64,000 bases of DNA from Paramecium pentaurelia (GCA_905183005.1 CAJJDO010000055.1:421132-485131); one strand, 5' to 3'. Counted from the first letter of the stretch, positions 21,015 to 34,695 are shown. The notes: generated by a model not told the origin, from the letters alone. Made by a program: numbers and translations.

Positions 21015-24000
21015 TCAATACTAAATTTAAGAATCTGCATTTTATTCTAAATCCTGCCTTTCTTATTAATCAGAATTCTTCCTACTATTCCTTAACTCTT
21101 ATAAGTTAGTTCTATAAATATTATTTATTTAACATACTTTGGAACTTATTCAAGCTCAAATTTTTTCTAATTATTTTCCACTTCTCTAGAATATTGAGTG
21201 AAATCTAATTGATTCTCATTATCATCTTATTCATCCAATACTCTTTCATTCCTTTAAAAACTCTAAACATCTTATTAAAATGGTCTAAAATTATCTTAAT
21301 ACTATCTTTATCTATTATCATTTTGTATTTAATTATCTTGACTATTTATCAATTAATCTGTTTTTTAGTCTAAAAGAGATCTTTAATTTTAGTTATATTA
21401 TCTATCAACCCTATTATATAAATATATCAATTTACCCTTACTATTAACTTTAAAATCTTTCCTTTATAAAAAGATTTGAATCTTGCCTTTATGCAAAAGG
21501 TTAATTAAATTACTATTATTCTAAGGCTGCTTAAGGAATATTATTATTGGAATTTGGTTTAAAGTTGTCATTAATTCTATTAGTAGGAGGAAATTGATCA
21601 ACTTACAAATCTCCCTATCAAATTTAAAAATTATATACCTATAATTATTATGGTATAATCTTTGGGTTTATTTCTTAAATTTTAATATAACCTTCATTTA
21701 ATCTTTCATCTTTTAATCTTAAATTTTGAGATCTTCCCTAATAATCTAAATTAGGTTGAATAGCTTAAACATTTTCTCTTAATTAAATTTGTTCCTCATT
21801 AGGTTTTAAGTTGTTAAAATTCTGTTATGTATTTGGCCCTAATTATTGAGATGAATCTTTCCTAATATATTAGCTATCATCTTATGGTCTATTTAAATCT
21901 ACAAATTATCTAGTATTATTTTCTCTGTAATTATTATTGTAATCATTATTAATTCTTCGATTTTATGGATAATTTTATTAGTTTTAATCTTAATTTCTGT
22001 CTCTGTAATTATCAGTTGGATTTGTTTTCATTTATTATTAATTTTATTCATAAGATTAAATTCCTTATCTATTACGATTGTCATTATCTTAATTATCATA
22101 AAATCTATAATTTGGATTTTTATTTCTTTAATTTTCAAATTAATCGTCAACTCTGGTATCATGATAGCCTCTTCCTTAATCAGAAGATAATTAATTTTAA
22201 TAGCCTCTTTAATCTTAATTATAACTTCTTTAATTTCCATCTTTATCATTAACAAAAGGATTATTTTAATAATTTCTATGATTACTATATTAATTTCTTG
22301 AAGCATTATTTGGTTATCCTCTTTTCTCATTATCATAAGTATTTTACTAAAATTATTAACTTCTGTTATTGTTCAATTAATCTCTCTAATTTGAATTCCA
22401 TTAATCTTTATTTTAAGGAGGATAACTTTATTATTATTATTGAGGATAACCTTATTATTATTAAGGTGGATAACCTTATTATTAATAAGGAGCTTATCTA
22501 TTTTAAAAATCATTTTTTTCTCCTCTATAATCATCTCTTCTATTGTCTTATTATATTCCAAAATTTTAGTATTAATTATTTGGCCATATCTAATCATTTC
22601 TTTAAGAGCCTGCCCCTTGATTTCCAAATCTAGGCTATTGATTTGATCTGACATTATCTCTACCAGAATTTAAATAATCTTCTCTTCTTTATCCTTGAAA
22701 ACGGTTCTGATCATCAAATCTATTTTCGTTTTAAAATGGAAATTATTATCTCCTTTACTAATTATTTTATTGATATCTGTCTTTATAAAATTATTCTTCA
22801 TAAGTTTTTTATTTATTATTATGATATTATCCTTTATTAGGTCTTAATTAATCTTATCTTCCATAATTATTTGATCTATTTTTATTTTAACTAAAAATAA
22901 TGTTACAAAATATTACACATTTTCATATTGTTAAGGTTGCATATAGAATTTAGCTTATTCTTCTTTAGTTAAATTTGGAACAATAAATTTAGAGTTATTC
23001 TAATGTGTCATAATTTAACCACCATATTTAGTAATACCATTAAAATTATTATTTCTTTCCAATTCTATATTATATTTTATTGATAATTACTTATTCCATT
23101 TGCTAAATCTTGCATAAGTTATTCATTTAATTTTAACTTATGTATTTGATTAAATTTCAATAATTCTCTTGCCATTTAAGGTTAATCTTTTCCAATAGAA
23201 AAAAAACTAATAGCTCTTCCTTTCCTACCAGCTCTTCCAGTTCTACCAATTCTATGAATATAATCATCAAAATATTTTGGAAAATCATAATTGACTACAA
23301 CAGTAATATCAGATACATCCAATCCTCTTGAAGCTAAGTCAGTGGCACATAGTAATTTTGTATCACCTTACTTATATAATGCCATAATAGAATCTCTTTA
23401 TTACTATGTTTTATTTCCATGAAGTGCTACTGCATAATATCCCTCATTAGTCATATCAACTGATAATTATTCACAACTAATTCTAGTTTCTGCAAATATC
23501 AGAACTTTATCATTAATTTTTAATTAATCCAAAATATCTAGTAAGGTTTATAATTTTTGATTATTATATAAACAAATAACTTCTTAATCTATATTTTTAT
23601 TTATTGTAAGATTAGATCTACCCACTTATACATATATTGGATCCTCTGCACAAAAATCAAGTGATAAATTCCTAACTGCTTTAGGCCAAGTTGCCGAAAA
23701 GAATACAGTCTATCTATCTTATCTAGTCTATTCAACTATATATCTAACATCGTCTTCAAAACCCATATCCAATAATCGATCAGCTTCATCTATCACTAGA
23801 TATGTCACTTTCGATAATACTAATATCCCTTCTTATAAAAAATCTTTCAATCTACCAGGACATGCAACCAAGATATCTGGATTTCTTCTTATTTATGCTG
23901 CTTATTAATCTCTATTTTATCCACCATATGCCATTGCAACAGTTAAATTATTGGGCTTCATAAATAGTTCTACTTATTATTTTATTTGCATAACTAATTC

Positions 24001-24582
24001 CCTAGTTGGTGCTAGAATTAGTATTTCAGGGCCATTTACCCTATCTCTATATTTAGAATCATATTTTTGACATTTAATTTAAATAAGGCCAGGTAATAAA
24101 TACCCGAAGGTTTTACCTGATCCTGTTTCAGCAACACCAATAACATCATATCCACTTAAAATCAATGGGAAAACTATGATATAAATATTAAATATTACCA
24201 ACAGATTAAATAGGAGTTGGATTTCGAAATTTAAGTCCATCTACAACATTTTATATTTGGGGAGGAAATTATGTACTTTCCCAAGTTAGAAATGGATAGG
24301 GGCAAGGTTGTCCATCTAATGATTTTATAGCAATTTCCTTTTCCTTCAAGAATTCTCTAATTTTATCTGATATTGGTTGACTTCCTAATTTTTTTGGCTG
24401 GATATAGAGAATATATTTACATCTAAAAATGTTTTTTAGAAAAAAGGTAAGCCATTATTTTTGAAGCCAACTACTTTACCACTCTTAGTTTTCCATCTTC
24501 TCTTCACAATATCATCCATATCCAAATTATCAGGATCGAATTCATCATAAACAGGATTTTCATTTTAGTTATGCCTTGACAT
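21015..24582 (-). CDS. DEAD-box ATP-dependent RNA helicase with long Q/N-rich tail
   Basis: Predicted 1,130 residues; seven introns of 23-26 nt, and the spliced length closes exactly. The core has all DEAD-box motifs in order: FRNPTPIQS (Q), AETGSGKT (I), APTREL (Ia), CPGRL (Ib), VIDEADRLLDMGF (II), SATWP (III), KVLIFAET (IV), ATDLASRGLDV (V) and HRIGRTGRAG (VI). The nearest known group is DDX5/Dbp2-like. From about residue 560 on, some 570 residues are dominated by Q, N, R, D, Y and G with few hydrophobics. This tail holds tandem QQGYPP-type units (22416-22491) and FGNQ, RGYQ and RGYHD patches, the composition of a prion-like, condensate-forming tail. The N-terminal extension is short. The tail is linked by splicing, not a separate gene: no start or stop separates it from the core. 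Confidence 0.88.
22416..22491 (-). repeat. short imperfect tandem repeats in the helicase tail
   Basis: Three tandem units of about 24-27 bases, each with a GGATAACCTTATTATTATT-like core on the plus strand, encode consecutive QQQGYP(P/Q) units on the minus strand. Confidence 0.75.
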
Positions 24583-24659
24583 TAATATTAATGATTTAAA
24601 AACAATGGTAATAATTTGCTATTATATTGTTATTATATTAATTTATGTAAAATATAAAA

Positions 24660-26045
24660 TCACAATAATTTTCTGATATCTGAAATATAACATTTTGAAT
24701 TAATTTTATGATGCTTATTCAATTATTTCTGATCTATTCTTGGTAGATAAAAATCTTATTATAAAATTGATTATAATTTTTATTTTTATTATTATGGAGA
24801 AGATAATTATTTCCTTAATCTTGGTGAACATTATCCTGTATTATTACTTTAATATCCTTAATGACTAGGATGATGTTAATGATGAAGAGGTAGTAATTAA
24901 TAAATGTTACTATTATTTGGTATGTTCTCTTTAAGTTAGCTATTATTTTAAGAAATGCTTCTTTATAAAGATGGAATATTAAGATTATTAGATAATTTAT
25001 TTTTTATTTTAATCTTCTTAAATGAAGGACTATCAGAATCATTTGAAATATTATTTGATTTAGTCCTTTAAACCCTAGAACTAGGACGTTTATTAAGAGT
25101 CAAACTAGCATCACTATTATCAGTTTAATATCTTGGTCTAGGTAATGTTATATCTTTATAATTTCTTGGTAAATATATAGTTCCTAATAATTTTGAACCA
25201 TTTGTTAATAATTAACCAGAATCAGTATATTATTATCTCTTTTTGATTTCTTCAAAATTAAGTAGATCTTCACAAGATGCTCTTGTTTTTGGAGATATTT
25301 ATAGACATCTAGAAATTAAATAACTAAGTTCTTTGCTATATCTTTAATTTAATGGTTCATAAATTCCTCTTTGAATTTTCTTTTGTAAATGATATAAATC
25401 ATTTGCTAAAAATGGTGGTTATAATTATGCCATTTCATAGATTACACAACCAAGAGACCATATATCACATTTTTAATCATATGGTTCATCTTTCCAAACC
25501 TCTGGACTTGCATAATATGGAGTACCTGCTTTTGTATTAGCAAGTTAATTTGATTTCACTATTTTTGCCACATTTAAATCCCCTAATTTTATATGTTTAT
25601 GGTCTTATGTTAAAAATACATTTGCACATTTAATATCTCTATGATAAATACCATTATTATGTAATTCATTTAATCCTATTAACATTTCTATTAAATAATT
25701 CCATATCAATTATTCATCAAAATGAAATCCTAAACCCTTTTTTTTAGTATATTCTATTTTTTATTACAAATCACCTCCACCAGCAAATTCCAAAATTAAG
25801 AATAATGTTTCACCTTTAATAAATGCCTCTCTATATCCAATTATATGAAGATTAGATAAACTTGCTAATATTCTTACTTCATTCAACGCATTTTATTTTT
25901 CTTTTATTGATAATCCAGTCATCTAAACTTTTTTCATAGCATATTCTTATCCATCAGATTTTCTTCTTACCTTATAAACTGATGAATAAGATCCTTATCC
26001 TAATTTTCTTAAAATTTCAAAATCAGCAACCGACACTTCATTCAT
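24660..26045 (-). CDS. NEK-family protein kinase
   Basis: Intronless, 461 residues. The kinase domain starts near the N-terminus: LGQGSYSSVYKV (glycine loop), EYAMKKV (ATP Lys), YHRDIKCANVF (catalytic loop), LGDLNVAKI (DFG replaced by DLN, a known variant in some NEKs), AGTPYYASPEVW and CDIWSLGCVIYEM. The C-terminal tail of about 190 residues is basic, Ser/Asn/His-rich and disordered. NEK kinases act in ciliary and cell-cycle control, and ciliates have large expanded families, so a role at cilia or the cytoskeleton is plausible but not shown. Next to the DEAD-box gene, same strand, 77 bp apart. Confidence 0.92.
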
Positions 26046-26404
26046 TTGTAGTTAGAAATTTAATATTGAATTCAAAATTTTATTAACATCTTTTTAATTG
26101 TAAAATATAATTTTGCATTTTCAAAGTACTTCTTTTAAATATTACATTAATCTTAAAATATTCAATTAATAATAAGATTATTAGTATATAGAAAATAGTA
26201 TAACAATTTTTATATTAAATTCTTATTTTTAGATTATTAAAATATTAAATAGCATAATGATATTATAATTAATATAGTATAGAATAAAATAATAATATAG
26301 ATTTAATTTTAAATGAAAATATTTATATTTATTCATAAAAATTAGAAATTGAGGTTTTCTTTTTATAAATTTATATTAAATATATAATATTTAAAAATTA
26401 TTGT
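26046..26404. other. divergent intergenic region
   Basis: A 359-bp AT-rich region between the start of the NEK gene (minus) and the start of the CXC gene (plus), so it must hold two divergent promoters. No distinct motif recognised. Confidence 0.55.
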
Positions 26405-27081
26405 ATGAGTAATCCTGAACTATCAGAAGAGAATAGACCACCAAAGTTATTGTTAGTTTTGAGCAAATGCTCTGATTTTAGTGAGATTGATCTAGAGAAC
26501 AAATAATCTCCAAAAATACTAAAATTAAGAAAATTGTAAAATGTATTTAATACTAACTAAGAAATTCAGCTATTGATAACAATGATTAATTACATCTTGT
26601 GATTAATAAATAAATAGATATAGATGAAAATAAATAAGAAAGCCCAATTAATGAAAGTTCAAAATGGTAACCATGTAGTTGTACTAAAACTAATTGTCTT
26701 AAAATGTATTGTTCATGTTTTCATAATGGTTAAATTTGTGCAGAATAATGCAAATGTGAAGATTGTAAGAATACTAATAAACATTTTTAAAAAAGAGATG
26801 AAGCTGTAGAATATATAAAGAAAAAAGCTCATCGAAATAAAAAAGTGCCATAAGAAAAATTATTTGAAACAAAAGATATTTGGGGATGTAATTGTAAAAA
26901 AACAAGATGTCTAAAAAGATATTGTGAATGCTATATCAGATAGAAAACTTGCACTGTGGAATGTAATTGTAATCATTGTGAAAATGGAAAAGATGAAGAT
27001 TTATACAATGAAATAAGAAGACAGAATGAATAGCCTTAATAATCAAGACGATAAAGATCTAGACGTTAGAATAATAGTTGA
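26405..27081 (+). CDS. CXC-domain (tesmin/LIN54-like) DNA-binding protein
   Basis: Predicted 216 residues; a 26-nt intron (GTA...AAG) near the 5' end is required. It holds a cysteine-rich CRC domain with two CXC halves. The first is CSCTKTNCLKMYCSCF followed by CAEQCKCEDC. The second is CNCKKTRCLKRYCECY followed by CTVECNCNHC. They are separated by a linker with AHRNKKVP. Each half binds three zinc ions and together they contact the minor groove at CHR-like promoter elements in LIN54/tesmin proteins. A cell-cycle or gametic-stage transcription role is suggested from family knowledge. The C-terminus is basic (RRQRSRRQNN). Confidence 0.88.
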
Positions 27082-27169
27082 AACTTTGCTTTTAGGTTAT
27101 AACTTACGATATTATTATTTCTCAATATAATCAATTTTTAATAATTAATTAAATATATATATTTTTCAA

Positions 27170-28756
27170 ATGTTATCAAAATTCTAATTGAGGCCCTCTA
27201 CTCTAAAATCTTCTGGCTTTACAATTTATGAAGCAACATCTAATTCAGAACCTTATTTTGCCTATTTCTATACAGCAATCTATGATTAAGCATATAGGTA
27301 ATAAGATTTAGAACCTAAATCTGAATTTTTAAGAGAACCCTTAAAAATAACAAATCCTGGTAGTAAATATGTATTTTTTAAATATTATGGAAATTTCAGA
27401 CTTGCAGATATAACAAAAAAATTATAAGAAGTTGAAGTCATTAATATTTTAAGTTAATTAATATAAGCTATATATGCTTTGCATAGATGTAAATTAATGG
27501 GGAGATGTTTTAATATTTATAACATTTTGGTAACTAATATATCAAAAGGGAATTTCTGTATAAAATTAATGGACTTTGGTTTTGGATGTCCTTTAGAGTA
27601 TTAACCTTTGCAAAGTGAGCTTAACTCTCCGAATTATGATTATTAATTTGATTTATTTTTGATTGGAAGGATATTGTTCTTTTTATTAACAACTCAAGAT
27701 ATTCCAGAACATTATATTTATGAATCTCAGTGGGCTGAAACCTAAAAGAAGATTGATAATTCCTCATATTCTAAAAAACTATAAGGAATATGTAAAAATC
27801 TTATTTCACCAACTATATAGAATCGATATTGTTATGAAAATTTTATTTCAGATTTCTTATTACTAAAGGAAAAGTAATAATAATTTATGCAAATTAAAAA
27901 GTTTTATAGTGAGAGTTAAGAAACATTCTCATCTATTAATATGGAAATTAAAAAGAGAGCTGAAAATAGTTAAGTTGCTGACAATATTGCTCCTCCATAT
28001 TTATCAGATCAAAGTTTAGATAATATAATCTTTTTTTTTAAGCCTGAAAAAAACTAGATTCACAAATACCTAAACTTTAAACTATTCAATTTTACCATAA
28101 TTAATTAGGCAATTGAAAACATAAAACTTAAATTTATCTCAAGTGATCACATTTCGGTTCCTCTTTCTATATTTGTACTTGAAAAAATTAAATGCATATT
28201 TTTCTAAAAGATATTTGCAATGTTTGAAAAAAAATAGTTTGCAAATTTTAATAATGAAGAAATAAATAATTTTGTAACATCATCCCAATATTAAGATTGC
28301 TATATATTATTAAAAAACTTGAATTATTTACAATAATAATTAATGCCAAATTATTTAGATAATTTATTAAAATCTTTGTAATCTAATTATCCTGATTATT
28401 AAAATCATTTATTGTATTAAGATATAAAAATATTTTTATATCTAGATGATTTCAAATTAAGTTTTGATGAAATCAAAAATTTTTATCGATTGCCATTAAA
28501 TAATTTGTTAAAAAAAATTGAAAATTTAGATGATAATAAAAGCAATAGATAATTTAGATTAGTTATCTTCATGTGCATTCTTATCAATAAAATTGGAGAA
28601 AGTAAAAATTTAAATAAACATTACAAAACAATAATGAAATCATTACAATTATAAGAGATCGATTCTCCTCTTTAAGTGAATGATTTCCTAGTTAAGGCAA
28701 ATATTGAAGAATTAAATGAATAATTTGAAGAATTAAGAATCTTATACTTTTCATGA
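27170..28756 (+). CDS. protein-kinase-like protein, catalytic aspartate missing
   Basis: Intronless frame of 528 codons. The N-terminal 200 residues align with a kinase core: YYGNFRLADITKKLQE, LIQAIYALHRCKLMGRCF and NIYNILV, then IKLMDFGFGCPLE. The HRD catalytic loop is absent (MGRCFNIYN in its place), while a DFG is kept. The glycine loop is also unclear. The rest of the protein (300 residues) is helical, with no recognised domain (for example LIKFI-type patches and KNLNYLQQQLM). Likely a pseudokinase of an unassigned family. It follows the CXC gene on the same strand. Confidence 0.6.
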
Positions 28757-29679
28757 AATGTTTTAAATTTATAATTTAAATTATTAATTTAATATAAATA
28801 TTATGTATATTTATCTATATATTTATTGATTCTATATCATTCTCATTTTTTAAATCATATAAAAATAATTATAACTATATCATATTCAATATATTCTTAA
28901 TATTTGTCTTTCTAAAATAATAATGCTTAATTAAAATAAAATTTAGAAAATTATAAATTTCTTTAGGATTAGATTGAATTTTATATACTTATATATTAAA
29001 TCCTCTTTTTGAAAAATTAATTCAGCATAAAAAGAATATAATTTTAATAATTGATTTGATCTAATTGAATTACTTTTGATCCAATTTCTAAAAAACTGAA
29101 AATATTTTTATATAATCTTAATGATGTCATAAATTACAACATATTGATTATATAGTGTTTATAATATCAAATAAGACATATTAATAAAATTTAACAAAAA
29201 TAATGTAATTTATATCAATGAAATGATAACTATCTTAATATTGAATAAATTTTTATTATTATATTTAATATTTAATACAAGTTGATTAGAATAACAATTT
29301 ATTTAAAGTCAATTTTTTGGAAAATTAAGAATAATTATTAAAGTGATAGTAAAATAATTTAATATACTTGCATAAATGTGATATTTAAAAAAGGTTGGAA
29401 TATAAAAAGTAAAAATATTGAAATTAAAAAATAATAACTTTTTATATATATTCACCAAAATTCAAAATTCTAATTTAATACCATTTTATTATATTAATTA
29501 ATGAGTTATTAAAAATTATATCTTAATTAATTGGTAAATTATACTATTCTTTATGTATCTATTAGCTACAACAATATTTTTGATAAATAATTAGAATTGT
29601 TTTTTGTTCACTCAAAGAAGTAATTTGAATACTTAATTTTTGGATGTTAAGAATTGATATATAATAATTTTAATTTAAT
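28757..29679. other. AT-rich intergenic stretch with one short upstream ORF
   Basis: A 60-codon frame (29501-29683) begins MSYQKLYLNQL and its TGA overlaps the histidine-kinase ATG. It may be an upstream ORF or chance. Nothing else is recognised. Confidence 0.45.
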
Positions 29680-32419
29680 ATGAATAATAGATTACTATAT
29701 TTCGGATTATGTGATGCTGCGGTTAGTTTAGTTGCTGGAATAGTCAGTTTTATCTAATCTAACTGTTGTTTTAGCTTTAGTATAATATTCATAGCAGAGC
29801 TAATTTTGATGATTGCATTTATTGTTTTGTAATATAAAAAGGTTTTAAATGACCTGATTAGAGAAACTTTTTTAGGTGTTTCATACCTTGTATGCCAAAT
29901 ATTATAGATTGAGTTCTTAGGATCTCTTTAATCTTCTGTATAAACTATATTAATAAATAGGAATATATTTTCTTTTTAAGTCTCAGATTATTTATTTTAA
30001 CAACATCAATAGAAAGAATGCCTTTTCGAATCACTATATTTTCTATAACTTATTTTTACATTTGTATTAGATTACAATTTTATTTGAATATGTTTCCATA
30101 TTTAGGATTAGCATTTATTCCTTTTATATTTATTGTTGATTAATCTCAAGAGATTCTTTCTTCTTCAATAATTGATTTTTTTTAAAAAACATTGACGAAT
30201 CCAGTTCTAATACTGGATGCTTAAACAAAAGAGCCACTTTTTCATACTAAATAAATGGAATCAGAATTTAATTACACATCTACAAATTAAGATTATTTTA
30301 TTCATTGTCTTTAATAATTTTAGGATTCATCACATAAAACTCTTAAAAGTATTTTTGAAGAACAACAATAATAAATTGAAAAAAAAAGTAAACTCTAATA
30401 TTGTAAATTAAAAGAAATATCAAATGAAGATTATTAATATATTGAAACTCTATAAAATAAAAAATTAACAACATTATTACAAGATGAAATCAATTTTGAA
30501 AAGTAGGACTTAATAAATATTGAAAGTCCTAAAGTTTAAATAGAGAATTAAAAATTTTAAGTTTCAAATTAATTTAATGATGATACTCCTCATGGAAAAA
30601 GTAAATTCAGATTTAAGGATAGTTAATATAAGTTATTTGGAATTAATGAATTGAAATAAAAGAAAATTAACATAACAGTATAAAATTGCATATGGAACAA
30701 TAAGAAAGCTTTTATGATTTCTTTAAAAGATTTAGAGAGTTAAAGGTTATTATAAATATTGACAGAAGAACTTGAAGAAAGCAAAAAATAGAATGATAAT
30801 AAGGATTAGATATTGGCAACTGTATTTCATGATTTTAAGACTCCTATAAATGGAATCTGTACTATAGTAGAAGCAATGGAGGAAAGATACAATCTTAATG
30901 CTCCTTCTAAATATTATTTGAGAATAATTAGAAAGAATGTATATCTAATGTTATATATGATATATGACATTTTAGATTTTGCTAGGATTTAAAAAAATTA
31001 ATTAAGATTAAGTGTTAGTGATTTTTATTTAAATGAAGTTATAGATGAGGTAGTAGAATTAGTAGCAATTTAAGCAGAATAGAAAGGAGTTATCATCTAA
31101 ACACATTATGATATACCTTCTTATTAAATATATAGTGATCCTAATCGTATCAAATAGATTCTTATGAATTTTATTTCTAATTCATTAAAATTTACTGAAC
31201 AAGGATCAATTACAATATCAGTGGAATCTCCATAAACTGATAAAGCTAATCATATAGTTAGAACAGTTTCATCTAAAAATGTACTGAATCAATAATAAAA
31301 TTAATAAACAATTGGATAATTACGTAAATAATTATCAGGTAAATCTGTTAAGTCTTAATCTGGATAAAGTAGAATGGTTTATACAATATCTATTTAAGAT
31401 ACAGGTTGTGGTATATCTGATCTTATTAAACCTAAATTATTTAATATGTATGCAACATTTCCAAGTAAAGATGTTTAAAATAAAAGTGGAACTGGAATTG
31501 GATTAATGGTTTGTAAGAAACTAATTAAATTGTTGGGTCCATCTGAGAAAATTGATTTATGGAGTGAATAAAATAAAGGAACTAAAATGTCATTTTAGAT
31601 TTATTCACGATTACCAGATGATCCAAAAAGATCACCTAATTATATAAGTGTTTTTAAATAAGAGAGTAGTTCTAAAAATTTTAATCTTGATAGTCCATCA
31701 TTAATTGATGAATAAGAATAAATGTAATAAAAATTTGTTAGATCATCAGTATTACGTGTTTATTCAAGACCTGTTGATAAAAATGATACAGAAGCAGGTT
31801 TTGATTTTAATCCAGAACATGAAGATGAAGGATAATAGAAATTATAAAATATCAATATTTTATAAAATTTAAGATCACCAACTGCAAGTAGAATAAAAAT
31901 AAAAGAGTAGACTTTGGATGATTCATAAGAAATTATGGATCCAAGGTCAAGATTACAAAAAACATTATAAAATAAAACATTTACAATATTAATAGTTGAT
32001 GATCAACCATTTAACGTTTTGGCTTTGAAATTATTATTATAAGATATCTCATTAAATGTTTCATTTTTAGAAGCCTATAATGGATAATAAGCTGTTAATA
32101 AAGTAATTATATTTTGTTATATATGTATAGTTATTAACATTTTAGAAAAGTAAGAATATTAAATATGTATTAATGGATCTATTCATGCCAATTTTAAATG
32201 GATGGAAAGCAGCTGCTAAGATACGAGATATGGTAATATTATAATTTAAATTAGATAACTAAAAAACTAATTGAAGATGTAAAAATAATTGCAATATCAG
32301 GATTTGATGATGAAAGTGAATAGGAAAGATGTGAAAATGTTGGTTTTGATGCATTTATTACTAAACCTGTTAAATTAGAGATGATTGCTGAAGTATTTGC
32401 ACAATTAGAGTATAATTGA
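29680..32419 (+). CDS. hybrid sensor histidine kinase with receiver domain
   Basis: Predicted 888 residues; introns of 23, 28 and 22 nt, frame closes exactly. The N-terminus has about five to six membrane segments (for example FSFSIIFIAELILMIAFIVL and LGLAFIPFIFIV), followed by a Gln-rich linker. Then come a dimerisation/phosphoacceptor H-box, ATVFHDFKTPINGI (His at 30828-30830), an N-box DPNRIKQILMNFISNSLKFT, G1 IQDTGCGISD and G2 SGTGIGLMVCKKLI. The C-terminal receiver has ILIVDDQPFN, the phospho-Asp in LMDLFMPILNG (Asp at about 32175), IIAISGF and the conserved Lys in ITKPVKL. Autophosphorylation followed by intramolecular transfer to Asp is the family mechanism. It would need a separate Hpt protein and response regulator, not found in this window. 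Ciliates are known to encode such kinases. Confidence 0.9.
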
Positions 32420-32703
32420 ATTTGAACTTTGATAATACTATTTTTTATAAATTTATCTTAATACTTTTTTTTTACAATTACATAAATTATATATTATGAT
32501 ACTTACAATGTTTAAAAATGAATTAATCAAAGATATTGATTTTGTAATACTAATTAATTTAATTTATATTAATATTAATATATATATATAAAAGATCAAG
32601 AATTTCTTTATGTTTACATCAAATTTCCAATAACGAATAAAATTAACTTAATTAAAAGTGTATAATATAATATAATCTTAAGTCATATATATATTATCTC
32701 AAA

Positions 32704-34695
32704 ATGATTATGCCTTCCTAATTCGCTGTTTCTGATCGTTAACTTTTTGATTTCAAGAAACCTTAGAATAACTCAGATTCAGAAGAAGAATAACAGTAAT
32801 AATTATTACTCTTGCAAAATTGTAACAAAGAAACTAAAAGATAAAAAAAACTTTTAGATATTGAAGCCATTAAATAAGAACTAAATAATAGACCATAAAT
32901 TGATTATGAAGTTACTCCTAAGATTGGTATAAAGGCATCTAGATTGATGGCTAAAAGTCTGTCTAATTTTATACTTCCTACTTCTCCAGTATTGATAGAA
33001 TAATTGTTATTGGTTAGATCCATCAGATTAATGAAGGAGCAACTCCCAATTGAAATTATGAATAAGGTTTACTCTGAATTAAGGTAAAATTGTCTTAGAT
33101 TATAGATATTTATATGTTCCTGCTAACACTGCAGTTTATAGATAAGGAGACCAACATAAAAAATATTACATCATATTAGATGGAAAATGTGTAGTAATGA
33201 AACCTAAAGAAAAGATGCTTGGTTTATAAAAATTAGAGTAAGAATTAGAGTGTAAAACTAAAATACAATTTATACGAAAGAATGATCCTGATCCTTATGG
33301 ATTGAAGAGTGCTTTTCCAGATTATCTAATTCTCAAAGTCTTAATTAATGGAGAGTATTATTTATTATTAAATGCAGCTCTTTTGGAGAGGCAGCAATCA
33401 AATTAAATATTACAAGATCTTCTACTGTATTTGCAATTGAGAATTCACATCTATTATTCTTAAGTGAATAAGCATATTTATAATTACTTGATCCTTTTTT
33501 AAGTAAATCTTTGGATGATAAAATAATATATTTTACTCAAACTCCAATTTTCAAAGAAATTGACTTTGAATTGAATGAAATTATTGGAATCCTTTTAGAA
33601 TGTCATCAAATCACATATAAATCATCAGAAATTTTATATGAAGAAGATGAAAGTTCTAATCACATATATTTCATAATTAATGGTTAAGTAGAATTATCTA
33701 AATAATTGAATTCTAAACATTTAGTACTCTCTTCTTATGGTGAAAATCAGCATTTTGGAGAAGTAGAAGTCTTTCATAAAATACCAAGATATACAAAAGC
33801 AAGAGTAATATCTCCTAGACTTACTGTATATAAAATAAGATAATCTAAATTCTTTGATAATTTAGGAAATATTCAAATTTATCAAAACTTTAAAAATAAT
33901 TCTAAAATAATACTTAAACATTGGACTATTATATATCAAACAGCCAAATCTTAAGATTTTTAAAAAGATGAAATCTTTTAAGCTGCTCAAGATTAATTAA
34001 CTAATAGAAGAAATGAAGTCTCAAAAAAGATTGTTAATAAAAAGATTATTGAAGTTTAGGGAGTTAAACTTAGTTAAGTCAAAGTATTCTAAAATCTTGC
34101 TGATAGTAATATTTAAGATATCAAATCTATTGGGAATTCCCCCAATAAAACTATTTTATAAAGAGTTTACAGTAATGCCCTTTAACAATATTAAGCAAGA
34201 TTACTTAAAAAACCTTCATAAACTCAATGTTCTGATGATCATTGCATTAGAAGTCAAAAGTATCCTTTAAATAATGAAAGAACATTTAACACTGAAAGAA
34301 GTAGTCCAGATAGAAGAAATAGCATGTTAAATCCTAAATTACCTACTATGACATCTAATTCATCTTCAAATTCTAAAGTAGATTTGAATTAGGTTTTTGA
34401 ATCAATTAGTAAATTGCCTAGAATTCCAAGAGATAATCTTGTTTTATCTTTGATGTATTAATAAGCATACAAATCAGAAAATCCTCATAAAAAAGCCAAA
34501 TAGATTTAATAAGTAATTTAAGCTTCATTTCGAAATGTAAGAAGAGATTTTGAATCAAAAGAGAAAGTTGTATCTAATTTTAAATATAAATCTGCTGATT
34601 CAATTATTAAGAATTTAAAATAATATGATCCAAGTGAAGAGAGGAGATTTAAAGAAGAATATATGGTTTTTGTCTAATCTAAAAGACTATCTTGA
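32704..34695 (+). CDS. protein with two cyclic-nucleotide-binding domains
   Basis: Predicted 648 residues; introns of 22 and 23 nt, the second ending CAG. The first CNB domain shows YRQGDQHKKYYIILDGKC and, after the second intron, the phosphate-binding cassette GDSFGEAAI with the following RSSTVFAIE. The second shows ILYEEDESSNHIYFIINGQV and HFGEVEVF, then RYTKARVIS. The cassette of the second is degraded (Glu-Val-Glu), so it may not bind ligand. There is no kinase, channel or cyclase domain. Both flanks are charged and disordered, with a long basic C-terminus. A PKA-R-like or stand-alone cNMP sensor is possible. It lies directly downstream of the histidine kinase, same strand. Confidence 0.85.

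Noticed and set aside
21965..22654. Several ORFs on both strands rich in N, I and Y
   Set aside because: Shadow frames of the Q/N-rich helicase tail, read with the standard code.
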